64,000 nucleotides of DNA, taken from contig JANOCD010000060.1 in NCBI GenBank assembly GCA_031411995.1, positions 1 to 64,000 on the forward strand, written 5' to 3'. Shown here in pieces: positions 1 to 8,952 of this stretch; within the stretch, counting starts at the first letter, position 1, and each line of letters begins with the position of its first letter. Both the position numbers and the translations under genes were made by a program. This DNA comes from Rudanella sp031411995. GTDB lineage: Bacteria > Bacteroidota > Bacteroidia > Cytophagales > Spirosomataceae. The notes beneath the pieces were generated by a model, which made no database searches, was not told the origin of the DNA, and saw nothing but the letters and a program-made list of their open reading frames with translations.

Positions 1-104
1 TTTTCCGTTTCTAGTTCATGGACACGGGCTTTCAGGCGTTGGACTTCAGCCAGCAAGCTGTTAATCAACGCCTTTATTTCTCCCAGATCCATTGTCTCTA
101 CCAT
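1..104 (-). CDS. Start of a truncated transposase-like gene (IS66-like?)
   Basis: An open minus-strand frame begins with ATG at 104 (second in-frame ATG at 92) and runs off the left edge. The visible 34 residues form an amphipathic helix rich in Leu, Glu, Lys and Arg, ending in RLKARVHELETE. IS66-family transposases commonly begin with such a coiled coil, but other proteins do too, so the family is a guess. Its base composition matches the bulk genome, while the sequence from about 105 onward is abruptly AT-rich. The boundary therefore looks like a mobile-element or rearrangement junction. The start codon lies almost on that junction, so the native start may have been lost. Confidence 0.4.
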   Translation of the reverse strand, partial: MVETMDLGEIKALINSLLAEVQRLKARVHELETE

Positions 105-867
105 AATTAAGTACCAGCAAATTGCGTACCTAAACAGTTACGATTATAAAAATCACAAACAGATAATAGTTGAAAGCCCAACTGATGAATATTACTTTAG
201 GACTATTTATAATACGCTGTATGAGAAAGGAGTAATAAGAGAAAAACTTTACTTCATTGCATCTGGAGGATATGGAAAAGGAAGTTGCGATCAGGTAATA
301 AAGATTACTAGCGATTTTAGAAGTGCTGGTACTTCTTCTGTTTACGGAATAGTTGACTGGGACCTAAAAAAAAGATCAGAAGAATATATTGTTATACATG
401 GACAAGAAGGACGTTATAATATCGAAAATTATGTCCTTGATCCAATATATCTTATATCTTTGTTTATGATAAATGATGATGAAAATGTGCGTAGGGATTT
501 AGGTTTTGGTATGGGTTTTAATGAGTATGCGATTGGCTGCGAAAGTCCTGTTAATATTCAAAAATATGTAGAATGGTTTTTTGAGAAAATTTATCAAAAT
601 ACTTCGTTTTTAATTCATAAAAAGAATCATGAAAAACAAAGAAAAGTTTCTTACTACAATGGAATTTGCTATTATATGCCAATATGGTACTTGGAATATC
701 AAGGACATGATCTTTTAGAAAAGCTAAAAAAAGTATTTATTTCGTTAGATACCGGTAGGAATAATCAGGGAGAAGGACTCTTGCAAAAGAGAATGGCAGA
801 TTTGATTGCTAAGTCATATCCTTTTATTCCTTTAGATACAGTTGATGCATTAAATAGCTTTTTGTAA
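105..867 (+). pseudogene. 5'-truncated TOPRIM-domain gene (OLD-like nuclease / AAA-ATPase C-terminus)
   Basis: The plus frame is open from the left edge to a stop at 865-867, but the first natural ATG is at 460, deep inside the domain. Translating from about 106 gives a TOPRIM-like fold signature. A Glu sits in VESPTDEYYF (codon 172-174), a DxD-type motif sits in GIVDWDLK (Asp codons 355-357 and 361-363), and GRYNIENYVLDP follows. These are the metal-binding Glu and DxD residues of OLD-family TOPRIM domains, which sit C-terminal to an ABC-type ATPase domain. The ATPase half is missing, cut at the composition break near 105. The gene is far more AT-rich than its surroundings, suggesting horizontal origin. 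A shorter product from 460 would lack the whole metal site. This is probably a relic of a defence-type nuclease. Confidence 0.65.
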
Positions 868-956
868 AAAGAGGTGTTTTACAGCAAGTTGAGCAGGGGG
901 AGTTAATCTCCAATGAAGCCATACAGAAAGAAGTTAGGCAGTGGCTCGGCAAGTAA
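858..956 (+). pseudogene. Possible C-terminal remnant of an antitoxin-like protein
   Basis: In the frame whose stop is at 954-956 the sequence reads VLQQVEQGELISNEAI followed by a Lys/Glu-rich tail ending QWLGK. Addiction-module antitoxins often end with a similar glycine-turn then amphipathic helix (for example GxxxSHExxxxxxxxWL). There is no start codon, and an in-frame stop lies at 855-857, so at most a tail survives. It overlaps the end of the truncated TOPRIM gene in another frame. The resemblance is short and could be chance. Confidence 0.25.
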
Positions 957-1128
957 CTTGGACCCCACAAGCATAGGAAGAATACAGAAACCTTCCACCT
1001 CTAATAAGCTTCCTAACCCTAACCCATGCCAGCCACTGTGCGACCCGCAGGAAAAACATTTTCACATTTACTTTGAAATACAAAGTACTTTCATTTACTT
1101 TGTTGCGTCAAATTAAAACACACTACTC

Positions 1129-1419
1129 ATGATTCTCCAGAACAAAAGGCTTTTTGGCATTGTGCTCTCAGTCGCTCTTCTCCTGCTCGTACCGTTCGTA
1201 GCCATGCAATTCACCAATGAAGTGAAATGGACGCTATCCGATTTTGTTGTTGCTGGCATTCTGCTGCTTGGCACTGGTCTCCTGTGTGAGCTGGTAATCA
1301 GAAATGTCCACAAGATCGGGTATCGAATTGCCATCTGTGCAGCCCTTCTACTTGCACTTCTTCTTGTGTGGGCAGAGCTTGCAGTCGGCATTTTCGGGAC
1401 ACCTTTCGCTGGAAGCTGA
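1129..1419 (+). CDS. Small conserved inner-membrane protein (3 TM), function unknown
   Basis: This 96-residue protein is almost entirely hydrophobic. A first membrane segment spans about residues 8-27, a second about 37-56 (DFVVAGILLLGTGLLCELV), and a third about 66-86. The short soluble stretch FTNEVKWTLSDF lies between helices one and two. Small proteins of exactly this layout are widespread in Bacteroidota genomes and are carried as conserved hypotheticals. No catalytic motif is visible. It stands alone, between the AT-rich remnant region and the oxidoreductase genes, and its composition resembles the core genome. The ATG at 1129 follows an AT-rich leader. Confidence 0.8.
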   Translation: MILQNKRLFGIVLSVALLLLVPFVAMQFTNEVKWTLSDFVVAGILLLGTGLLCELVIRNVHKIGYRIAICAALLLALLLVWAELAVGIFGTPFAGS

Positions 1420-1518
1420 ATTGTGAAATTGGGCCTGACCACGTCGGGCCATCGTGTTCCAACTTGAGTAGAAACAGCCTAGGTTAGGATTATTCGGGCA
1501 GACGTTTATCCTGCTCCT

Positions 1519-2856
1519 ATGACTCCCTCGCGCCGTCAATTTTTGCACCAATCGGCAAAGCTTGCCGCCGGAACCCTGCTCCCCGCTGAATTGGCGATGG
1601 GATCGCCCCAAAAACAGCCGTTTTCTGCCGCCGATACGCTGTCGGTAGCCCTCATTGGCTGCAACAGCATGGGCTGGGCCGACTTGTCGTCAATGCTCAA
1701 ACACCCCGGCGTTCGCTGTGTGGGTTTGTGCGATGTCGATCAGAATGTGCTGACCCGTCGGGCGGGGGATCTGGAGAAATTACAGGCGTTGTCGCCCGCC
1801 AACCCCAAAGCAGTTCTGTACAGCGATTTTCGGAAGGTGCTGGATAACAAGGATGTTGATGCCGTGATTGTGGGCACTCCTGACCATTGGCACTGTATGC
1901 CCACGGTGATGGCGTGTCAGGCCGGGAAAGATGTCTATGTGGAAAAACCGCTGGCCAACTCCATCGAAGAGTGCAATTTGATGGTGGCGGCTGCCCAAAA
2001 ACACAAGCGCATTGTGCAGGTGGGGCAGTGGCAACGGAGCAGCCCCCACTGGAAAGCCGCCATCGACTATGTGCAGTCGGGGAAGTTGGGCAAAATTAGA
2101 ACAGTGAAAACCTGGGCCTATATGCCCTACGGAAAAACTTTCGCGGTGGTGCCCGACAGCTCCGCACCCGCCGGAGTCGATTATGGCATGTGGCTCGGCC
2201 CCGCCCCCGAACGACCCTTCAACAAAAATAGATTTCACGGCACGTTTCGGTATTTCTGGGATTATGCCGGGGGGCTGATGACCGACTGGGGTGCGCACAT
2301 GATCGACATGGCCCTGTGGGGAATGAACGTCACCGCGCCTAAATCGGTGGTGGCAATGGGTGGGCGGTACGGCTTCCCCGATCAGGCGGGCGAAACCCCC
2401 GATACCATGCAGGTACTGTATGATTACGGCGAATTTACCCTACAGTGGGAACAGGCCATCGGCATTGCCCGTGGCCCCTACGACAAAGAACATGGCGTGG
2501 CGTTCATCGGTAACCTCGGCACGGTGGTGGTTGACCGCGAGGGTTGGGAACTTCTCCCCCAAATTGATAATGGTAACTTCCTAACGCCCGCCATACCTTA
2601 CCAACGCCGAAATGGCAATGACCTCGACCGGCACACTCTCAACTTTGTAGAGTCCGTGCGGAGTCGGCAGCCGACTAATGCAACCGCTGAAATTGGCCGG
2701 AATGTGGCCCTGAACGCTCAATTAGGTAATATGGCTCATCGACTGGGCCGAAAATTGGTCTGGAACGACAGTACCCAAACCGTTGCTGACGACCCCAAAG
2801 CCAACGAGTTAGTGAAGGCCCATTACCGAAGCCCGTGGAAACTACCCATTGTATAA
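1519..2856 (+). CDS. Gfo/Idh/MocA-family oxidoreductase with Tat-type signal
   Basis: A 445-residue NAD(P)-dependent sugar/polyol dehydrogenase-like protein. The N-terminus has SRRQFL at residues 4-9 followed by a hydrophobic stretch, the pattern of a twin-arginine export signal, so it is probably periplasmic. A Rossmann nucleotide site follows (VALIGCNSMG, about 43-52), then the family hallmark EKP at 142-144. The C-terminal alpha/beta domain supplies the substrate pocket (WDYAGG, then DWGAHMID with its conserved His). Exported relatives are abundant in Bacteroidota and act on glycosides or acetylated sugars. It is followed at once by a gluconate-dehydrogenase-subunit-3-like gene and a GMC oxidoreductase, so the three probably form one operon for periplasmic carbohydrate oxidation. 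The substrate cannot be named. Confidence 0.88.
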   Translation: MTPSRRQFLHQSAKLAAGTLLPAELAMGSPQKQPFSAADTLSVALIGCNSMGWADLSSMLKHPGVRCVGLCDVDQNVLTRRAGDLEKLQALSPANPKAVLYSDFRKVLDNKDVDAVIVGTPDHWHCMPTVMACQAGKDVYVEKPLANSIEECNLMVAAAQKHKRIVQVGQWQRSSPHWKAAIDYVQSGKLGKIRTVKTWAYMPYGKTFAVVPDSSAPAGVDYGMWLGPAPERPFNKNRFHGTFRYFWDYAGGLMTDWGAHMIDMALWGMNVTAPKSVVAMGGRYGFPDQAGETPDTMQVLYDYGEFTLQWEQAIGIARGPYDKEHGVAFIGNLGTVVVDREGWELLPQIDNGNFLTPAIPYQRRNGNDLDRHTLNFVESVRSRQPTNATAEIGRNVALNAQLGNMAHRLGRKLVWNDSTQTVADDPKANELVKAHYRSPWKLPIV

Positions 2857-2870
2857 ATACCGTTCATACG

Positions 2871-3413
2871 ATGCATAATCTCTTTATCTCCCGCCGTGAA
2901 GCCATCCAACACCTAACTCTTTTAGTTGGAGCTGCTCTGTCGTTGCCCGTTCAGGCGGCTTTGCGGGGCGAAAGGCTACACGCTGACCCCATCCGTTTCT
3001 CGCCGGAGCAACAATCGCTGATTGCCGATTTAGCTGAGGTGATTATGCCCACTACCAACACGCCCGGTGCCAAAGCCGCCGGGGTCGGTGACTTCATCGA
3101 ACACGTTATTCGGTATTGTACGGCTCCCAAACAGCAGGAAGCATTTCGGCAGGGGTTGGCGCAAACCGACGCGCTGAGTCAGGCAACATTCGGCAAGGCG
3201 TTTGCGCAACTCGACAGCCCGCAACGGACTGACCTTGTTGGCAAGCTGACACAAAGCGATAAACCGTTCTTCCTGATGATGAAGGAGTTAACGATGGTTG
3301 GGTATTTCACCTCCGAAATCGGGGCAACCCAGGCTCTTGACTACGTGGCCATTCCGGGCCGTTTTCAGGGCGATATTTCCTTAAAAGCCGGGCAGCGCAC
3401 CTGGGCACTCTGA
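2871..3413 (+). CDS. Gluconate 2-dehydrogenase subunit 3-family protein
   Basis: A 180-residue small subunit that in known complexes accompanies a GMC-type flavoprotein dehydrogenase. The ATG at 2871 was chosen because it gives a clean Tat-like signal (ISRREAIQHL then a hydrophobic run to about residue 29); an upstream in-frame start would overlap the previous gene. The mature part is helical and carries IADLAEVIMPTTNTPGA, the recognisable start of the family domain, which prepares the complex for export or stabilises it. The downstream GMC gene starts 6 bases after this stop, so the two are almost certainly co-transcribed and co-assembled. Confidence 0.85.
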   Translation: MHNLFISRREAIQHLTLLVGAALSLPVQAALRGERLHADPIRFSPEQQSLIADLAEVIMPTTNTPGAKAAGVGDFIEHVIRYCTAPKQQEAFRQGLAQTDALSQATFGKAFAQLDSPQRTDLVGKLTQSDKPFFLMMKELTMVGYFTSEIGATQALDYVAIPGRFQGDISLKAGQRTWAL

Positions 3414-3418
3414 ACTTT

Positions 3419-5128
3419 ATGAACCTGAACATCGACGCAAAAAAAGCCCTCTCTTACGATGCCATTGTGATTGGCTCCGGTGTTAGTGGGGGATGGGCCG
3501 CTAAAGAATTGACTGAGAAAGGGTTGCGGGTTCTGATGCTCGACCGGGGCCGTGCGCTGGAACACGTTACGGGCTACGAAACCGCCATGCAAACCCCCTG
3601 GGAAGCCACCGAAACGGTTCGTTTGGGCGAACTTGGTCAGAAATACCCGCAGGCTTCGCAGGATGCCAACCCCCGCAAAAGCCCGCAGAGTTACTGGATG
3701 CCCAATCAGGACACCTCCTATCGGCAGGACAAACCCTTCCGGTGGGTGCGCCCTGATATTGTGGGTGGCAAATCCATTATGTGGGGGCGGCAGTCGTACC
3801 GGTTCAGCGACATTGATTTTGAGGCCAATGCCAAAGAAGGCATCGGGGTCGATTGGCCAATTCGCTATAAGGATATTGCTCCGTGGTACTCGTATGTGGA
3901 GAAAACAGCGGGTATTTCGGGGGAGAAACTCGGTCTGCCCCAACTCCCCGATTCGGAGTTTTTGCCCCCCATGGAGATGTATTTCATTGAGAAAGAAGTA
4001 CGGAAACGGATCGAGAAAAACTTTCCGGGGCGCATCATGACCGTGGGCCGAACGGCCAATCTCTCCGAAGCCAGCAAAGAGCATTTAGACAATGGCCGCG
4101 CACCGTGTCAATATCGGAATCAGTGCGTGAAGGGTTGCCCATTTGGCGCTTATTTCAGCACCCAATCCTGCACATTGCCGCCAGCCGTGCGCACGGGTCG
4201 GCTCACGCTCCGGCCCGATTCGGTGGTGAGTGAGATTATATATGATGGGGATAAACAACGGGCTACGGGCGTTCGGGTGGTGGATTCGATGTCAATGGAA
4301 CACCGGGAATATTTTGCGGATATTATTTTTGTTTGCGCCAGTGCGATGGCTTCAACCGCTCTGTTGCTCAACTCCGTATCCGACCGTTTTCCCAACGGCA
4401 TGGGCAACGATTCGGGGCAGTTGGGGCATAATTTGATGGATCACCATTTCAGGCTTGGGGCCTCCGGCCAAATGGAAGGCGGACAGGATCGCTACCATTT
4501 CGGGCGACGGGCAAACGGCATTTATATTCCCCGTTACCGAAATATTGGCGACGACAAGCGCGACTACCTGCGCGGCTTTGGCTATCAGGGTGGGGGCAGT
4601 CGGCAGGGGTGGCAACGGAAAGTGGCCGAACTCGCTTTCGGTGCCCACCTGAAAGAAGAACTGACCCAGCCCGGCTTGTGGACAATGGGGTTGATTGCCT
4701 TCGGGGAGCAGTTGCCCGACTACAAAAACCGGATGTATTTAGACCGAACCCAACCCGATAAGTGGGGGATGCCAATGGTCGCTTTCGATGCGGAGTTTGG
4801 CGAAAACGAGAAAAAAATGCGCGTCGATATGCTCAACGATGCCAAAGAAATGCTCGAATCAGCGGGTTTGACCAAGGTGAGCGGTTACGACCAAGGGTCG
4901 GTGGTGGGAGGAGCTATTCACGAAATGGGCACTGCCCGCATGGGTCGCGACCCTAAAACGTCGGTGCTAAATTCTCATAATCAACTCCATGCAGTGAAAA
5001 ACGTGTTCGTCACTGATGGAGCCTGCATGACTTCCTCGTCGTGCGTGAACCCGTCGCTTACCTACATGGCTCTCACCGCTCGTGCGGCTGATTTTGCGGT
5101 TCGGGAACGAAAAGCGAAGCGGCTATAG
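3419..5128 (+). CDS. GMC-family FAD-dependent oxidoreductase
   Basis: A 569-residue flavoprotein. The N-terminal FAD-binding motif GSGVSGGWAAKEL lies at about 19-31 and is followed by the LDRGR adenosine-ribose site. A Cys cluster with spacing C-x5-C-x3-C occurs near residues 229-240, a feature of the gluconate/2-keto-gluconate dehydrogenase branch. The C-terminus has the His of HEMGTARMG (about 501) and the Asn of CVNPSLTYMAL (about 544), the His/Asn catalytic pair of GMC enzymes. It has no signal of its own and probably rides to the periplasm with its subunit-3 partner encoded just upstream. It likely oxidises a sugar or polyol and passes electrons to a quinone or cytochrome; the substrate is unknown. 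It ends 1 base before the convergent SGNH-like gene. Confidence 0.88.
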   Translation: MNLNIDAKKALSYDAIVIGSGVSGGWAAKELTEKGLRVLMLDRGRALEHVTGYETAMQTPWEATETVRLGELGQKYPQASQDANPRKSPQSYWMPNQDTSYRQDKPFRWVRPDIVGGKSIMWGRQSYRFSDIDFEANAKEGIGVDWPIRYKDIAPWYSYVEKTAGISGEKLGLPQLPDSEFLPPMEMYFIEKEVRKRIEKNFPGRIMTVGRTANLSEASKEHLDNGRAPCQYRNQCVKGCPFGAYFSTQSCTLPPAVRTGRLTLRPDSVVSEIIYDGDKQRATGVRVVDSMSMEHREYFADIIFVCASAMASTALLLNSVSDRFPNGMGNDSGQLGHNLMDHHFRLGASGQMEGGQDRYHFGRRANGIYIPRYRNIGDDKRDYLRGFGYQGGGSRQGWQRKVAELAFGAHLKEELTQPGLWTMGLIAFGEQLPDYKNRMYLDRTQPDKWGMPMVAFDAEFGENEKKMRVDMLNDAKEMLESAGLTKVSGYDQGSVVGGAIHEMGTARMGRDPKTSVLNSHNQLHAVKNVFVTDGACMTSSSCVNPSLTYMALTARAADFAVRERKAKRL

Positions 5129-5129
5129 G

Positions 5130-6146
5130 TTAATGAATTACCCCATTCACTCCCCGCAACCACAACGCCCGGCCGTTGCAGTTCCAGTGGGAGTCTCCGA
5201 GGGCATAAACGGATTGGGGTTGCTTGGTGTATTCTGAATAAATATCGACAAACGGCACCCGGAGTTTGGGGTGGGCCTGCACGCGCTCGATCAGGTGGTT
5301 GTATTGGCCCTGACCGGGGTCTAAGATGCTGGCTTTGTTGGGAATAATGGACAGGTAAACAGCATCGAAACCCTGTTGCCGGAACCGAATGGCCGTGGCA
5401 TTCACACTGTCGACCAGCGCATTAACGGCAGAATCTGCGAGGGGGGCAAACGATGAGTTTAGGTGTTTAGAGGTATCCGTATCCAAGTCCACAAACAAGT
5501 GTCGACGGTCGCGGGAGATGCCCACCGTGGGTGGAACCCGATCAAACCAGTTGAGGTTGATACTGGCCTTTAACTCTTTGAACCACAGAAATATATCCTG
5601 ACTAAACAACACTGTTTCGAGCCGCTCCTCAATCCCTTTCGACTGAATCTGATCGAATAATTGTTTGCTCCACGAAACCTGTTCCGGTGTCGGCAGCCGG
5701 GTCGTATCGTTAACAACGGCTAACTCGGAAACAGGACGCGAAAAATGTTCCCGAAAGTGCCGCTCCACGGTTTCGAGCAGCAAAATATTCCGTTTGGTGG
5801 TGTCTAACTGAATTTCGCTGCGCTTGTCCCAATGTACATAGTGGTAATGACCCACCGGAAAATCACGTTTGCCAATGCGTTGTGGTTCAGTGAAACTGTC
5901 CCCAATCAAATAGAGGTGCGTGGGGGCGGTCCGACGTTTCGGAGTGTCGTCGGTTGCAGTAGGTTTAATGTTCGGGCAGGGCGTTTGCGGGTCTTTGAAT
6001 TGAGGCAAATTGGACAGCCGGTACAGGTCACCATACCGATAATCATCGGCAACGACATTAGTCTTATAAAACCATGTCATCACAGACCGGGAGCAACCGC
6101 CCGCCCATAGGAGAATGGCAAGAAGTAAGATGAAATAGCGCACCAT
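5130..6146 (-). CDS. Lipoprotein with SGNH-hydrolase-like (AlgX/AlgJ-type) fold
   Basis: A 338-residue protein starting with a short signal ending LLWAGGC, a lipobox, so it is probably membrane anchored. Around residue 83 it has LIGDSFTEP, matching the GDS block of SGNH hydrolases. Near the C-terminus ALGDSHWNCNGRALW supplies the D-x-H motif and following helix seen in AlgX/AlgJ-type O-acetyltransferase-like proteins. Those relatives acetylate or handle surface polysaccharide. Its ATG directly abuts the stop of the large envelope gene upstream (TAA then ATG), so the two are translationally coupled. Acetyltransferase activity is inferred only from fold motifs. Confidence 0.65.
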   Translation of the reverse strand: MVRYFILLLAILLWAGGCSRSVMTWFYKTNVVADDYRYGDLYRLSNLPQFKDPQTPCPNIKPTATDDTPKRRTAPTHLYLIGDSFTEPQRIGKRDFPVGHYHYVHWDKRSEIQLDTTKRNILLLETVERHFREHFSRPVSELAVVNDTTRLPTPEQVSWSKQLFDQIQSKGIEERLETVLFSQDIFLWFKELKASINLNWFDRVPPTVGISRDRRHLFVDLDTDTSKHLNSSFAPLADSAVNALVDSVNATAIRFRQQGFDAVYLSIIPNKASILDPGQGQYNHLIERVQAHPKLRVPFVDIYSEYTKQPQSVYALGDSHWNCNGRALWLRGVNGVIH

Positions 6147-8819
6147 TTATCTAAGTCTAATCGAAAATAACTGAACGGCTTTTTCAATGCCAGTCAGGAT
6201 GTAAAGTTCGTTGGTTAATTCGTCAAATTGAAGTTGTACCGGAAAATCTCCGGGAATGGATCGGTCACCGACGCGCTGCCCACTGAGCGAATAGAGCGTG
6301 GTGAACTTGCCCGATTTCACGCTGATCAAGTCGATTCCTCCGCCCAACCGGTGGTAGCGAATGGTAGTGGCACCGGGTTCGAGACCCCGCACGGCAAAGC
6401 GGTCGTTGCCTTGCTGATCCAGAATGGCCGCTTCGGTGTCTGACGAGCGCATCAAAAGCCACGTTTGCAAACTGACATCGGGTAACAGTCCAAACGACCC
6501 CGCCCGAACGGGGCGATACAGTTGGTTTCGATTGGCAATCAATCCATTAAGGGTAAGGCGGAGCAGTTCGCCCTCCTGAGTCATGGCCTGAATGTAGGTC
6601 GCGTTGGTTGGTTGGAGAGCCGGGCTAATGAACGGCAGGGCCAGTTTTGACGGGTATTGAGCCACGGGAGTCCCGTTGTCTTGCCAGCGGTTTAGCGTGC
6701 CATCGCCCTGCATGGCCAACACTTCCATGCCCGTTGGCGTGTCGATCACCTGGAATGGCAGGAGCAAAGGGCCGGGCGTTTGGGCCGTCATCAACTTTAC
6801 AAAGGCCCGTTTTTGCCGGTCGAGGGCATAAATGTGACCGTCGCGGTGTGCTGCCAACGCCACCACCGACCGCTGCCGACTGCCGCGTGGTTGCGCCAGA
6901 AACGTAGGGTCAAGTCCCGGTGGCAATTTTATCCGTTCCAACTTCACCGACTGATCGCCCGGTTGAGCCACGTAGAGCCGCCGGTCGGTCATGAACAGGT
7001 ATTGCAGTTTTCCATTATCCAGAAAATCGGTGGCAATCACATTGCTCCGAATGGGGCCGTCGGTGGTGTCCTGCACAATTTTGTCGCCTTCGGGCGTGAC
7101 CAGCACAAACTGTCCGGCCCGGTTCTGGGCATAAAACTGCGCCGACCCATCGGACAGGGTGCCAACCACCACCGGGGCAGCAATCAGCGAGGCATTAAAT
7201 TCGACTTTCCGACGCAACAGCACCTTATTCACTACGGCACCGCTTGCCCGGCGGGTAGTGCGGCCCAACACCAGCGTCGAGAGGATTTTCTCGTTGCCGT
7301 AGCTCGCCTGATACACCATATTTTCGAGGTTGGCAAAGCTTGTCGAGGGCCTACCAAAGAGGGTTTGCCAGGCAGCGGGCCAATGGTCGGGCAGGTTTTG
7401 ACCGCTGCGGTTCAGCCGAACAAACGCCGTGAAATTGGCGGGCCGAAGTGTTTGGTCGAGCAGGTTTTTTTGCCGCTCATCTGCCGACCACACCGCTTTC
7501 TGGGTGATTTGCTGAAGGTATTCCTGCATCACATCCTCGGAGTTCGCCACAATAAGGGCTTCTCCGTGTTGCGTTACCCAACTCTCCCGAAAACCAGTAA
7601 ACAAGCTCGTAAACAACGATGCGGGCAGTTCGGGAACGGTGAGCCGGATGGTTTTATGGCCCAGAAACGATTGCATGGGGGGGGCCGCCTTAGCCCCCGC
7701 CCGGTAGGCCGCTTGTTGGTAGGTTCGCGACAAAGCCGCCCCGTCGCGCCCCTGCACCACCAACACCTGCCGGGGCCGACCATCGGGCGACTCTAAGCGA
7801 CAAAGTAACACATCGCTGCCGATTGCCCCGTAGAAAGCCTTCGTTTCGGGGGCAATGCGTTCGAGTCGGTTTTGCAGGTTCACATCGGAGTTGGACGCGA
7901 GCAAGCGGCTGATCGACTGGCCAAAAGTGGCCCCATCGCTCACGCTGATGTGGTAAATAGCCGATGTGTTTTGGGGAATCAAATCGCCCGCCAGAATGCG
8001 TTGGGGCGTTTGTCCCTGGAACAAAGCGGCAACGTCGGTGCGCTTCCCGATTTGGTCGGATGCATAACCAACGAGGTGAGTGCGGGAGGCTGTTGGCCGG
8101 AAATGGAGCGTCAGGTTTTCGGGTAAAAAAAGCCGGACAAGGGAGCCGTTATCGTTGGTAAATAACCGCTGCAACACTTCGGGCCGTACCGATAGGCCCG
8201 CCAGTTGACCGGCATCGGTGAGCAGATCGTCGCTTTGGCGGAGCAGATTTGTTTTGTGGGCTTGCCTAACTACATTTTCAAGCAAAATCCCCGACGAACT
8301 GCATACCAACGCTTTGTCGATCAGCATGAAATGGCCAAACGACTCGTTGCGCAGGTTAATGAGTTCGCTGATGCGTTCGCCGTCGAAGGGCCGCGCCAGT
8401 ACCCGAAACCGGTTGGCATCGGGGTTCAACAGCCGATCCACAAACGCCTGATCGGCAGGCGTTGCGATGGGAATGTAAAACAAAAAATCAAGGCTGTTTT
8501 TGCTGGATGCATGGAGGGAGCAGCGAACCGCTTTGCCGCGCATAAACTGGCGGGCTGTGGCTGTGTCGCCGGTTGCCAGCAAAGGCCGGGCAAGGTTCCT
8601 GACAGCCTGTTCAAATAACGGTATCTGGTTGATTGTCAACGCCTGCCGCTGCATCTGGGCCGTAGTCGAGTCCAGCAAATGCGCACTTTCCAAAACCAGC
8701 AACGCATCCGACGGTACTAATGCCGACAACGGACGGGCAGGTCGCAAGGCACGATAGCCTAACCAACCCAGCACCAACACGAGAACAGCAAGTAGTATAA
8801 GTCGGAGACGTTTTGTCAT
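6147..8819 (-). CDS. Large membrane-anchored envelope protein, function unknown
   Basis: An 890-residue protein with an N-terminal membrane anchor (residues 5-23) and the rest presumably periplasmic. The first about 550 residues contain repeated alternating hydrophobic/polar segments, with no catalytic motif I recognise. The last about 330 residues look like a beta-propeller: recurring units such as DGHIYALDRQKRAF, DGTLNRWQDNG and QEGELLRLTLNG. It is translationally coupled to the downstream SGNH-like lipoprotein gene, with no gap between stop and start. An eight-base G/C run at 7677-7684 lies inside the coding region. A role in envelope polysaccharide handling would fit the neighbour but is not shown. 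Confidence 0.6.
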   Translation of the reverse strand: MTKRLRLILLAVLVLVLGWLGYRALRPARPLSALVPSDALLVLESAHLLDSTTAQMQRQALTINQIPLFEQAVRNLARPLLATGDTATARQFMRGKAVRCSLHASSKNSLDFLFYIPIATPADQAFVDRLLNPDANRFRVLARPFDGERISELINLRNESFGHFMLIDKALVCSSSGILLENVVRQAHKTNLLRQSDDLLTDAGQLAGLSVRPEVLQRLFTNDNGSLVRLFLPENLTLHFRPTASRTHLVGYASDQIGKRTDVAALFQGQTPQRILAGDLIPQNTSAIYHISVSDGATFGQSISRLLASNSDVNLQNRLERIAPETKAFYGAIGSDVLLCRLESPDGRPRQVLVVQGRDGAALSRTYQQAAYRAGAKAAPPMQSFLGHKTIRLTVPELPASLFTSLFTGFRESWVTQHGEALIVANSEDVMQEYLQQITQKAVWSADERQKNLLDQTLRPANFTAFVRLNRSGQNLPDHWPAAWQTLFGRPSTSFANLENMVYQASYGNEKILSTLVLGRTTRRASGAVVNKVLLRRKVEFNASLIAAPVVVGTLSDGSAQFYAQNRAGQFVLVTPEGDKIVQDTTDGPIRSNVIATDFLDNGKLQYLFMTDRRLYVAQPGDQSVKLERIKLPPGLDPTFLAQPRGSRQRSVVALAAHRDGHIYALDRQKRAFVKLMTAQTPGPLLLPFQVIDTPTGMEVLAMQGDGTLNRWQDNGTPVAQYPSKLALPFISPALQPTNATYIQAMTQEGELLRLTLNGLIANRNQLYRPVRAGSFGLLPDVSLQTWLLMRSSDTEAAILDQQGNDRFAVRGLEPGATTIRYHRLGGGIDLISVKSGKFTTLYSLSGQRVGDRSIPGDFPVQLQFDELTNELYILTGIEKAVQLFSIRLR

Positions 8820-8846
8820 CGTGTTGAAGGGTTTCTATCAATAGAC

Positions 8847-8920
8847 TGTAGCCCCCAACCCCCTGAAGGGGGCTTACTTCCATTTCGGAAAAAGCTCCCT
8901 TCAGGGGGTTGGGGGCTACA
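8847..8920. repeat. Long near-perfect inverted repeat (28-bp arms)
   Basis: Arms at 8847-8874 and 8893-8920 begin TGTAGCCCCCAACCCC and are complementary with one mismatch; the loop is 18 bases. It lies between the FAD-oxidoreductase stop (minus strand) and the start of the next minus gene, so it may act as a transcript end or barrier for the glycan operon. There is no clear T-tract beside it. Such C/G-rich palindromes recur between genes in this bacterial group and look like small dispersed repeats. Confidence 0.8.
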
Positions 8921-8952
8921 GGCGAGCCTAAAAAATCTAATTACTTACTTAA

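Noticed and set aside
913..1116. 67-residue plus-strand frame after the TOPRIM relic
   Set aside because: Low-complexity Pro/Asn/Ser composition, no motif, and it overlaps the antitoxin-like remnant in another frame.
3365..4084. 239-residue minus-strand frame opposite the GMC gene
   Set aside because: Antisense shadow; the plus-strand frame has full GMC motifs.
6780..7796. 338-residue plus-strand frame opposite the large envelope gene
   Set aside because: It is antisense to a continuous 890-residue frame and has a His/Gly/Arg/Gln-biased shadow composition.
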